A stretch of 64,000 nucleotides of DNA, taken from the NCBI GenBank assembly GCA_945643635.1, contig CALZFC010000041.1, positions 3,580,501 through 3,644,500 of the forward strand. Direction: 5' to 3'. The stretch's first letter is position 1. Each line of letters opens with the position of its first letter. Below, in pieces: positions 23,602-32,889 of the stretch. The position numbers and the translations under genes were made by a program. Below the pieces are notes generated by a model. The model was not told where the DNA came from, did no database searches, and saw only the letters and a program-made list of their open reading frames with translations. This stretch comes from Allodiplogaster sudhausi. Its lineage: Eukaryota > Nematoda > Chromadorea > Rhabditida > Diplogasteridae.

Positions 23602-25356
23602 ATCCCTCTATCTCTGTCCCTTTCTCTCATCCTCTCTCAATCTCTCTCTCTCTTATCTCTCCCTTTTTCTCGATCTCTCTAGCTCTCTCATCTCTCCCTC
23701 TATCTCTATCTCTCTCAACTTCTGTTGCCCGCTCTCTCTAACCCCTCTCCCAATCTCTCTACCCCTCTTTCTCTATCATTCCCAATCTCTCTCTCAATCC
23801 CAATCCCCCTCTCTCTCTTTCTCTCTCTATCTCTCTAACTTTCTCTCAACTACTCTCAATCTCTCTCATCTCTCCCTCTTTCTAAATCTCTCTAGATCTC
23901 TCTCCCTAATCTCTCTCATCTACCTCTCCCTCTCTCTCCCTATTTCTCCCTATCTCTCTCTCCTTATATCTCCCTATCTCTCATCTACCTCTCCCTCTCT
24001 CGCCCTTTGTCTCCCAGTCTCTCTCATCTATCTCTCCCTATCTCTCAGTCTCTCTTTCCCTCTCTCTCTCTTTCTATCCATCTCTCTCTCCCGTTCTCTC
24101 AAGCTCTCTCAATCTCTCTCTCGTGTCTCTCTCTATCTCTATCTCTCTCAACCTCTCTTGCCCGCTCTCTCTAACCCATCTCTCTCTTTTTCTCTACCTC
24201 TCTCTCTTTCTCTCTCTCTCTCCCTCTCTATGTTTCACTCTGCCGCTCTCCCTCTCTCTCTCTCTCCCTCAATCTGACATGATGTGGATGTGCGAGTCGA
24301 AGACAAAGCATGATGCCGATGCGTGCATCGGAGGCGTTCATTTCTTTCTCTCGGTTGTTCAGCATTAGAAATCTGTCGAATTATCTTTTTTTATTTAGCT
24401 AAGTTTATATTTATGTTTTCCACTAATATTAATATGTTATAAAAAAGAAATTATTTTTTAAAGTATTGCAAAGCACAATCAAGAATGGTTTTCACCTGCC
24501 AAACTCTGAGCAGTAGAGAGACGGAGATTGGAAGGCCGCCACAGGAAACGTCGTCACTTCTATCTTCTTCCCTCGCCCTGCGTACCATGAGTCCTGTAGA
24601 GAGGGGGGAAGAGAGAGTGGATGATTTTGCGAAAGAAGGAGAGAAAGAGAGAGGGGGAAAGAGAGAGGTTGATTGTGCGAGAGAAGGAGAGAAAGAGAGA
24701 GGGAGAGAGGGGGAAGAGAGAGTAGGTGATTGTGTGAGAGAAGGAGAGAAAGAGAGAGGGAGAGAGGGGGAAAGAGAGAGGGTGATTGTAAGAGCGAAGG
24801 AGAGAAAGAGAGAGAAAAATAGGGGGGAGAGAGAGGGCGATTGTGAGAGCGAAGGAGAGAAAGAGAGAGGGAGCCATAGATATAGTGCAATATCTAATTC
24901 CACACGTATCCTTCATTTCGTTCCCTTTTTAGCATTGCCACGTGTTCGCTTTCATTCCCGTTATGCTCGCATTGTAGCCGCAGGGAGAAGTCTCCCTCGC
25001 CGGTTGCTTCCCATCTTCATTAATTCCCCCGCGTCTTGCTATTCCCGCGCATTTTATCATCCAAGAACGTCTTTTGCAGAGTTGTGATAGAATCATTATT
25101 GAAAATAAAAACTAAATTGATTAGAGAAAGAGCCAGAAGCAAACCCATGGCCGAATCACGAGAAATGAAGCTGCTTGTCGAACAGCGAGAATAACAGCCA
25201 ACGCGTAGAGCATGAAGAGAACGCAGGAACACGAGAAGATGAGCACTGTGAAGTGACGTCATTTTAGATGATAGACTCCGCCCATCCGTCCACCAATCAA
25301 GAAAGCAATCGATGTTTGTCCACCTTAGTTTTGACGCTTTCCGCATGCGTCTTACT
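19743..25356 (-). CDS. Gamma-glutamyltransferase-like protein, probable pseudoenzyme
   Basis: Active members of this family cleave the gamma-glutamyl bond of glutathione at the cell surface. Twenty coding segments join in phase: 25356 (one base), 25245-25145, 24593-24496, 24372-24279, 23388-23342, 23213-23113, 23026-22911, 22813-22740, 22672-22515, 22383-22310, 22235-22169, 21966-21869, 21771-21718, 21529-21471, 21377-21293, 21129-21025, 20928-20872, 20432-20322, 20225-20178, 19862-19743; 555 residues, normal for the family. An N-terminal membrane anchor (about residues 2-22, LIFSCSCVLFMLYALAVILA) fits type II topology. Landmarks are recognisable: CSEFGR, the MDRARS segment, IPVSPSLAAAI, SSFGSHF, TIGVSRG and the C-terminal EYAAGF. 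The nucleophile threonine position is Lys359, and the Asn, Glu/Asp, Ser-Ser and one Gly of the active site are also replaced. Introns hold long GA/CT tracts. The 21293 border and first segment are least certain. Confidence 0.75.
19870..20105 (+). repeat. 20-bp GA-rich minisatellite in an intron
   Basis: About ten tandem units close to GAGAGGGGAATGAGAGAGAA, with variants (GGGGACTG, GAGAATG). It lies directly upstream of the last exon's acceptor of the GGT-like gene, where it reads CT-rich on the sense strand and extends the pyrimidine tract. Confidence 0.8.
20435..20730 (+). repeat. GA-rich microsatellite in an intron
   Basis: Imperfect (GA)n of about 290 bases lying just upstream, in sense, of the exon at 20432-20322 of the GGT-like gene. 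It makes the long Arg/Glu and Ser/Leu frames seen here, which are not genes. Confidence 0.85.
23505..24270 (+). repeat. 760-bp CT microsatellite in an intron
   Basis: Imperfect (CT)n with interspersed ATCTCTC, CCCTCTC and CAATCTCTC units, inside the intron between the exons at 24279 and 23388. It is open for 268 codons on the plus strand only because the repeat lacks stops. Confidence 0.9.
24600..24875 (+). repeat. About 60-bp GA-rich minisatellite
   Basis: Four to five units built on GTGATTGTG(A/C)GAG followed by AAGGAGAGAAAGAGAGAGGG. It lies in the intron upstream of the exon 24593-24496. The 200-codon plus-strand frame over it is spurious. Confidence 0.75.
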
Positions 25357-25784
25357 TCAGGCAGCACTTCGGCGGACCCCGGAGGCCCATGGCTGGACGC
25401 CATCGGAGAGATTGTCTAGGAAGAAGAGAGTCAGCTTATTATAGACATTTTTCTCTTCAAATAATGTTTTGCTTAATAAGAAAAGTATTAATTACATCAA
25501 TATCTTGAATAAATTCAAAATAACCATGCTGACAATTTATTTTTTTAGAAGAAAAAACCTTTTCAATATCCTCGGGCATTGAAGCAAGGAGCCGATCGCC
25601 GGTGGTGAAGGCGAAAATAATGATGGGAAGGAAAGAAAGATATTAATGCAATTTAGAATTTGCGATTATGCAAATAGAATCATTGTACTTTTAAAGCACA
25701 CCTTTTCATCTAAAATATTAAAGATTGTATCCGATGAAAATCGTCGTATGTGTAAACATGGAGAAGAACTGTCCTCTCTCTCTC

Positions 25785-26045
25785 TCTCTCTTTCAATCTC
25801 TTAGTCGCTCTCTGTTTCTTTCAATCTCTCAGTAGCTCTCTCTTTCTTTCAATCTCTCTGTCGCTCTCTCTTTCTTTCAATCTATCTGTCGCTCTCTCTT
25901 TCTTTCAATCTCTCTGTCGCTCTCTCTTTCTTTCAATCTCTCTGTCGCTCTCTCTTTCTTTCAATCTCTCTGTCGCTCTCTCTTTCTTTCAATCTCTCTG
26001 TCGCTCTCTCTTTCTTTCAATCTCTCTGTCGCTCTTTCCTTCTTT
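25785..26045 (+). repeat. 28-bp CT-rich minisatellite, about nine units
   Basis: Tandem units close to TCTCTCTGTCGCTCTCTCTT plus TCTTTCAA, highly uniform in the middle. No spacer variation between units, so not a CRISPR array. It lies 5' of the GGT-like gene. Between 25357 and 26350 there are exon-like minus-strand snatches (for example one ending at a GTGAGT donor at 26300) that could be 5' untranslated exons, but I cannot connect them. Confidence 0.85.
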
Positions 26046-26349
26046 CTATCTCTCTATCGCTCCTCTTTCTTTCCTTGCTTGTCTTTCATACCTTCTCAAG
26101 ACGAATGAATGAATCTGTAGCCAGGGGAGTATAGTGATTCTTGACGAGTTGGCCGATTCGACTGTACTCTACGACTTTACCTACCTTTGGCAACGCTCGT
26201 TAGCCCACTTTATACGTCAAGAAGGCAGAGGGGAAATAGATATATATTTATTCAACTGTTTAATAAAATTAGAACGTAAAATATAAATATAAGCACAATA
26301 CTCACGTCCATTCGAAGACATAGATGCCGTGGTCGTCGTCACAAGACGC

Positions 26350-26800
26350 TGCTCCACTTAGCAGAAGCCCACTTAGCCGGCGCCAGCTCCTTCCCCTTCG
26401 GGGGAATGGCTGTCATCATATGCCTATCAGCGAATCTTTGGAGAAATTTCGGAACGGATTGGCAGGCGCCCCGGGCAACGGTATTCCCACTCCCACTCTG
26501 TATTTCTTTTCTCCCATTTGTCTTCAGGAAACCGATGAGCGTTAACTTCAATTTATAGTAACCGTCATTGGCGACATCCGGGGCCACACTACGTGTACAA
26601 ACATACATACACACTTACATATGTATGTAGATAGTAAAAAATTATCACATTGCTGGCGCCACGACACAAGTGGCCCCCTTGGGCGGAGCTTAAGATCGCG
26701 CGGTGGCAGTGACCCACGGTCGTTTCCCCTCCCCTTTATCTCATCATGGCTATCTTATGTGATAGATGTTGATCAAGCATAACGTAATGGCAGCGAAAGG
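26350..26800 (+). repeat. Fused family C and D LTR-like unit
   Basis: CTCCTTCCCCTTCGGGGGAA at 26383, the TTCAGGAAACCGAT block and the GGGCCACACTACGTGTAC block (family C) run at 26690 into GGGCGGAGCTTAAGATCG and TTTCCCCTCCCCTTTATC (family D), which stops near 26800 where a family A copy begins. Confidence 0.6.
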
Positions 26801-27435
26801 AGACAGCGTATACGACAAGGATGAACGGGGCATAGCTCGGGAAGAAAGACAACAGGATAGAGAGAGAGAGCCTGCAGAGAAGCAGAGCACCCGAGAGAAG
26901 CATAGACTCAAAGAGGTCGGACGGGGACACTCGTGGTATCGACCGCTCATTTGGCCCGCTCAGATTTCTGCACTTTCCTCGTGTCAAGCCTTTTAATGGC
27001 AGAAAAATATTTTATCTTTTCGAACTACGACTATGTTATGTTTTGATGCGTGAGTTGAACGAAGGTGAGATCCTACTCTGGGCCTGCATTGATGCGTATT
27101 GTACATATTTGTGAAGAAAAGATAAGAAATAGCAATTTTTTAAATCTATTTCCAAGGATTCCTTTGCCAATTCACTTATTATTGACCTTAAATATTATTC
27201 GTTATTATCATTATTTTTTAAATTAAATTTTCCTGAATTTAATTGCGTTGCTCCTCACATAAGAGTTTTATTTTGCTCTCCACTTTTGAATATGTAATTA
27301 CTTGCAGCCAACGTCTCGCCATACATGCGAGTGTTCACAATGACTGTGGCAGCATGGACCTGCCCGACAAAAAACATCTGACAACGAAGACGTTTCCGAA
27401 ATGCAGTCTTATCGCAATGACTACAACTATCACTG
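26800..27435 (+). repeat. Family A dispersed repeat, copy 6
   Basis: Hairpin 1 at 27315-27331 and hairpin 2 at 27348-27364 (loop CATGGAC). It closely resembles copy 5, including the CTTGCAGCC(A/C)ACGTCTCGCC variant, and 27436-27515 matches the sequence after copy 5 (GAAAAAGAGCAAGGCGAGAT). Confidence 0.75.
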
Positions 27436-27689
27436 AGGGACGCCACGAAAAAGAGCAAGGCGAGATGGAATTCAAGATTGCAGAGATAGCTGAAGAAACT
27501 CTCCGACGTTGAACGTATGCACATGCGACAGCTGCGAACAGCAGGCGAAACGCAATACCGCCAAACGAATCGCCTGAGTCGAGTGACGACGGAAAGAAAC
27601 CAAGAAAGAAAAAAACCGAGAGCAAGCAGAGATGGTAGCAAAGGAACTACATCTCCGCTCGCAGCTCTCGTGAAAACATACAGGCAACC

Positions 27690-28310
27690 CCTTGGGCGGA
27701 GGTGATCTGAGGATCGGGCAGTTGCAGTGTCCCAGCTCTGTCCGGCTGTCGTTTTCCCTCCCCTTTATCTCTTCATGGCAATGTTTCTTATGTGTTAGAT
27801 GTTGATAAAGCATAACGTACTGCTCTGCACGATCGCTACACCCCTTTGTATAGATTCACGAGGCACAGATATAATCGCTACAGTATGTATGATGTATAAG
27901 TAAAGAATTAAGTATTATACCTATGCGCGGCTACCGCTGCATGCACACTTGGATAGAAGAGGAAGGCAAACTGCTTCATGCGAGTGTCATTCCCTAGGCC
28001 TTCCGTCATTTAAGGACATCTTTCAAATCGCTAAATGTTGTTATTCAGCTGAGGTGCTTCATTTATTGTCCTGCTAAAATTTCGATTAAATGTTGTAACT
28101 CACATCACAGATACATAGAGAAGGAATTCTTCTATATCCTGGTCTTTTTATGTTTATAATGCCACAAATCAGTATGACCAAACATGAATAACCGATTTGC
28201 GCAAGCACAGAGACCAACAAGATATTCGATCACCGTCTCATGAAAATGGTACTCTACATGTCCCGCCGACTGATGCGCCACTGATGAAACGCAGCCTGCC
28301 AATAGTCTAT
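27690..28310 (+). repeat. Family D LTR-like unit, copy 3
   Basis: Best match of 18070-18750 along its full length, including CACCCCTTTGTATAGAT, GAGGCACAGATATAATCG and CCTGG(T/C)CTTTTTATGTTTAT. No protein-coding frame. Confidence 0.6.
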
Positions 28311-28490
28311 GTCACTGTGAATGGAATGTTTAACATGTACCTGGAGTTATAAGGAACACGGCAGATGGAATGTTGCAAAGATTTCAAGATTTCAACGATC
28401 TCGACGAAAGGCGCGGAACCTTCTTGTTACTTTTGAAACCGATAAAAAAATTGTGCCTCCTAATTTTGTGCTCCATTTTGTACTCATTAC
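28310..28490 (+). pseudogene. Degenerate duplicate of the coding block at 30430-30635
   Basis: TGTCACTGTGAA, GGAGTTATAAGGAACACGGC, a TTGCAAAGATTTCAA block and AAAAAATTGTGCCTCCT parallel the same order at 30435-30580. The reading frame is disrupted in this copy. Confidence 0.4.
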
Positions 28491-28509
28491 CGGCATCCAA
28501 ATGGAAATT

Positions 28510-29050
28510 GAGAGAGGAGAGGCAGCGAAGCCATTTCGATTCATCGCAAGGGAAAAGGACAACCGGCGTGAAAGAGAGAAAGAGAGAGAGAGCAAGATAA
28601 AGAAAGAAAAAGCGAGAGTGCAGGACCCTGGAGAGAAGCAGAGCAGCTGAGAGAAGCTGAAACGCCGAGAGGTGCAGAGAATAAACATTGTGGTATCGAC
28701 CGCCCACTATGCCCGCTCTCACCTCAGCACTGGCATATTAATGGCAGAAACATATTTTATCCTTTCGAGCTGAAACTTTGAGATGCTTTATGTGTATTTT
28801 TTATGTGGGTGAGGTTCTTTTACTCTCTTCATTGAAACATACATATGTACATATGAATGTTCTTATTTATGAAGAAAAGAGAAAGAAGTTTTTCTTTCTT
28901 TAAAATCTATATTCAATTGGTTTTTACACTTTTGGATAATTACTTTGCAGCCCCATTCCTCTCGCCATACATGCGAGTGTTCACAGCAACTCTGGCAGCA
29001 TAGACCTGCCCGGCAAGAACAGCGGAGAATGATTACTTCTCCAAACGACA
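28510..29050 (+). repeat. Family A dispersed repeat, copy 7
   Basis: Hairpin 1 at 28961-28977 and hairpin 2 at 28994-29010. It is inserted directly after the degenerate coding block. From 29050 to 29350 AT-rich sequence follows, with one strong palindrome. Confidence 0.75.
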
Positions 29051-29283
29051 ACAAGCTTAACTTTGTGCCGGAAAACGACTGACAACGCGGTCTTCACCCT
29101 AATGCTCGTCTGTTGTACTAAGCACATGTAAGTAATTTTAGTAGCTTAGCATATTTGCTTCCGAAATAGTCTGCTAGAAAAAAAAAACGTTTTTTCTCAC
29201 AACATTGAATGAGGAAAATTTTTTTTCACCATATTGCTTGAAAACGACTGCTACTTAAAACCATTACGGTCAAGCAAACATAC

Positions 29284-29315
29284 AAACAGCTATGTACTTA
29301 TGTACATAGCTGTTT
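29284..29315. repeat. 14-bp palindromic hairpin
   Basis: AAACAGCTATGTAC, four-base loop TTAT, then the exact complement. Could form a strong DNA or RNA hairpin. Confidence 0.9.
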
Positions 29316-29349
29316 TGGCTTGTTATTCGTAAAAAATTGGCTTCTTCGA

Positions 29350-29860
29350 AATAGCGCATGACATTTGCATGAACTTAACAGAGAAAGGAAATATAAATTA
29401 ATTGGATTAATTTTCTGGTTATAGTGACTTCGTTCAAAGCCTGAATACTGACAAGCTTACACAGGCATTGCATCCACTCTGATCGGAAATGTTGGAATTG
29501 GATAAAGTCAGTGATATTTGCGCAGACTGCGAAATCGACGTTTATAAGTGCAAGTTATGAAGTATAAGACCGACTAAAGATGGAACAAACGGTCTACATA
29601 TATGTAGATCATTTGGCTGCACGGAATTGGACAGAGAATAATCTGCGACAGACACATCAGCGAACTCTCAACTGAATGGGAAATCTCCACCAAGCACAAT
29701 CAGCAAGCGTGAAGAAATCCTACCACGAAGAAGGTTGGTATCAAATAAGAAATTAGGATATAACATAAGTAATGAAGAAATGAAGCCTATCATGAAGAAA
29801 ACGCTTATAACAGAGGAAGGGTACAGGTTAGAAAGGAAAAGTGAAATGGTGTTTGCAATT
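29350..29860 (+). repeat. Family E repeat, copy 2
   Basis: Diverged match to 3838-4395 in the same order: GCATCCACTCTGATCGG, AAAGTCAGTGATATTTG, GACGTTTATAAGTG, and the AAGAAATGAAGCCTATCATG tail. Coding relic RHISELSTEWEISTKHN is followed by a stop. Confidence 0.55.
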
Positions 29861-30048
29861 CGATGGATTTAAACTAATAATGGCTTTAGACATTTATTTT
29901 AAGAGAAACCTTTCCTTGACATTTGCATAAAAAATATAATATTAAGATCGTAAGAATATATTTAGTAAGGGATTCATGAATTTCTTGATGATAAGGATGC
30001 AAACGGTGTATCTTAAAATAAATAATGAATTAAACGGATAAACGGACA

Positions 30049-30635
30049 ATGGTTATAGATGCTTCGTCCGAATCAGCTAGACGCGATGTTACAATGGATG
30101 AGGCGCACGCCGTTCGAGATGGAAAAGGAGCTCATTTGCATCCTGGTCTTCGTAAGTTTACCATATCACTGATTAATTCACACAAACAAAAATACTTATC
30201 ACTATCATTTTTATTTTCCTTTGCAATCTGTTCATCTCATAAGAATGTATTGAGGCTCATGTTAGCTCTCAATTCAATCGGCCAGCTCCAAGTTCAAGCT
30301 GTCGCTCATCAATAATGCATTTGCACAATCACCGATCGTAAACAATGAACAACACGATTTTCTGCCACTGTCTCAAAAGTAAGTGATTCTCCTTGTATTT
30401 TTCTTCGACTGATTGCAGTCCTTCAATAGTCGCTGTCATTGTGAAGAGCACTTTTTACAGTTTACTGGAGCCATTAGGAATCAGCCAGATGGAACGTCGC
30501 AAAGATTTAAAGGATCTCGAAGATGTATCACAACAACCTCCTCGTGTCGTTGGAAAAAAAATTGTGGCTCCTGATTCGGTGTCAAAGCTCAAGGAAATGA
30601 TTGAATTGTCAGGCAACGAATGTGTCTATGACTGA
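30049..30635 (+). pseudogene. Degenerate multi-exon remnant, unknown family
   Basis: Blocks: VTMDEAHAVRDGKGAHLHPG at 30088-30148, a block at 30240-30310 homologous to 16528-16650, and a terminal block at 30490-30635 reading SQMERRKDLKDLEDVSQQPP, then KKIVAPDSV, ending ECVYD and a stop. The terminal block is the best preserved version of the duplicate at 28310. The frame is open for 80 codons at the end but no upstream partner is intact. Confidence 0.35.
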
Positions 30636-31019
30636 AGGCGAAGCTATAAATACGAGTAACTGTTGCAAAGCATCGTGAAGCAATATCATTCAACAACGAC
30701 TAGGAATGATTTATGGGCATGGCAATTTAGAAATTAGATCACGGTTGTCTCAATAGAAATGTTTTTTCGAACCCACTATTGCAAACATAGTTTTAAAGAC
30801 CACAGCGAGTAGCATAAGTGCTCAAGAATCACCAATGAAGAAAATTCAATTTTTTTTAAAGCCGGGCAGATCGCCTCTTGAGGGAGAGGCTGTCTTATTT
30901 CTTTTCCGTTACCATATATTGTGTATTTGCATATTGTATGGTGCTCATTTTGGCGAATAAAGTGGACAAGGAGGGCAAGATGAGTCCTTTTTTGGCGTTG
31001 TGTTACATTCACAATGAAA

Positions 31020-31560
31020 GAACGAGAGGGGAAAACACTGGCAGCCAAATCGAAAATGAGAGAGGAGAGGCAGCGAAGCGATTTCAGGGCATCGCAAGGG
31101 GAGAAAGACAATAAGCGAGAAAAAGAGAGAAAGATGGAGAGGGGGAGAGAGTGCAGGACTCTGCAGAGAAGCAGAGCAGCCGAGAGAAGCAGAGACGGGA
31201 AGAGGCGCAGAGGACGGATACTCGTGGTATCGACCGCCCACTATGCCCACTCGGATCTCTGCGTGTCATACCATGTAATGGCAGAAAAAAATATTTTCTC
31301 TTATCAAACTCCGACTTTGTGATGTCTTGATGCGTGTTTTGTATGTGAGTGAGATATTGATGTATGTACATGAAGAAAAAATATATATATTTGCTTTGAC
31401 TTTTTCTTTAAAAAAAAACTTCCACTGTTACTTTCCAGCTCGCCATACATGCGAGTGCTCACAGAAACTCTGGCAGCATAGACCTGCCCGGCAAGAACAG
31501 CGGAGAATGAGGGCATTTCTAAACGACCATCATATCGCAACAACAACAAGCCTGACTAAG
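31020..31560 (+). repeat. Family A dispersed repeat, copy 8
   Basis: Hairpin 1 at 31439-31455 and hairpin 2 at 31482-31498. The leading CCCATTC of other copies is missing before hairpin 1. Stretch 30640-31020 before it shows no gene. Confidence 0.75.
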
Positions 31561-31749
31561 TGCCGGAAGCCAACGCATACGCGGCTACTGCCAAACTTCA
31601 CAATGACAACTAGTTAACTAATTTTTCTACCTTACCTTTGTAGTTTAATAAGTATGCAGATTGCTTAAAGAAAGTTGTCAACTTACAATATTGAACAAGC
31701 GACCCGATGCATATTTTAACATAATAAAATTGGTTTAAATAAATTTCTA

Positions 31750-32889
31750 AGGTTCTCGAACGACTGCCCGAAATGGCAAGGACGAGTTTGCACGTGTGCA
31801 GGCGGCTCTCGAGTAATTTGCCGAGGAATTGGAGTTTGGGATGCCTCCTAACAATGTTAGATTTCCCGCTGTCAGTTCTTGCACCGTTATCCTTAAATAT
31901 TATTCAAATTGTTGTCACTAAACTTTCTTTTTAAAGAGAGGGGCACGTGTAATCTTGCTCCCAATTTGGGCGTTGCTGGAGGCCTGGGCAACGTAACACG
32001 CATGATCATTGGCCCCCGTTGCCGGCTCATGTCCACCGACTTCGACGGCGAAATAGCACTAATTCCAAAGTGCTTCCTCTCTCCGGCAAGCCAGAAGAAG
32101 GGTACGCTGGAGTGTACGTGTTTGCAGTTACCTCTCCGTCTCGCCTACGCCATGACAATCAACAATGTTACTAGCCATAATATGACTTTGCACAGTTAAC
32201 GGTAAGGTGTGATTTAAAATTTAAAGGAGAGCGATCACCGAAAAGTCATTGACGATAAATGAACCATCTTAGTTATTTTCGAATAGTCTGGGGCATGCAG
32301 AAAAAGAATATGTATATGAAAATGTACAAGAAAGTTCCATATTCAAGTATAATGAACTTTAAAATGCAAATTTTGAATGAATTTGTGATTGGTGTGCCAG
32401 GGAAAAAGCAGAACCCATCGGTAGCCAAACTTCACGGTCACGTACCCATCGCGGGAAAATAAAATTACAAGGATTTGAAGAAATTGTTATGGTGAATGCT
32501 TTATCACCTTTTGGTTCATTTGTTTCAGAAAATGTTTTTATAAACTCTTCTTACGCAAAACATTATCAAATAGGTATAACAGCAATAACAACCCGCTTCA
32601 AAAAACACACGCACATTCCTAGTCTACCGTACATTTTTGAGCAATTAAACGGACTTCCGTTCGAAATATTTGTACGTTTGAACGCACATTACTGTAGTTT
32701 CGGTGATCGCCCTTCTTTAAAGAAAACTTGATTCCATGAATATTTATTTTTCAGGCGCAAGGACAAACGTTTGAGAGGGTTGGCATTATTTTAAATAATA
32801 ATATCTTCTCATATGGGAAGTACCATGTCGCAATGACTCGAACTCGCTCTGCGAAGAATGAGAGAGAGCCATCTCTTTCGATGTCCTGA
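31750..32889 (+). pseudogene. PIF1-like helicase C-terminus, Helitron type, remnant
   Basis: Block 31830-32166 reads FGMPPNNV, NLAPNLGVAGGLGNVTRMII, ALIPKCFLSP and PLRLAYAMTINN; block 32755-32889 reads AQGQTFERVGIILN, YGKYHVAMTRTRS and a stop. In Helitron and PIF1 helicases these are the C-terminal helicase motifs, where AMTIN(K)xQGQT is continuous. The two blocks are separated exactly there by a GT...AG intron (32167-32754, 588 bases, phase 0). Upstream at 31770-31830 a stop codon interrupts the frame, and no Rep/HUH part is visible, so the element is incomplete. The intron contains an open frame of 80 codons I do not recognise. Confidence 0.65.
32259..32731 (+). CDS. Unrecognised open frames inside the PIF1-like intron
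   Basis: Two frames: one from 32259 ends at 32462 with a conserved-looking EFVIGVPGKKQNPSVAKLHG; the other reads KLQGFEEIVMVNALSPFGSF from about 32459 and runs to 32731. They overlap by a few bases in different frames, as if a single frame had been shifted. Composition is protein-like. No known family is evident; it may be the relic of an element inserted in the intron. Downstream to 33262 nothing is seen. Confidence 0.3.

Noticed and set aside
23442..24368. Long plus-strand frames of up to 268 codons rich in Ser and Leu
   Set aside because: They are translations of a (CT)n microsatellite inside an intron of the GGT-like gene; the same happens at 4567, 8827, 20244, 40552, 45980 and elsewhere.
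24485..25087. 200-codon plus-strand frame rich in Glu, Arg and Gly
   Set aside because: Product of the GA minisatellite at 24600-24875, antisense to well-phased exons of the GGT-like gene.
25785..26045. Possible CRISPR array
   Set aside because: Units are contiguous with no unique spacers, and the window is eukaryotic.
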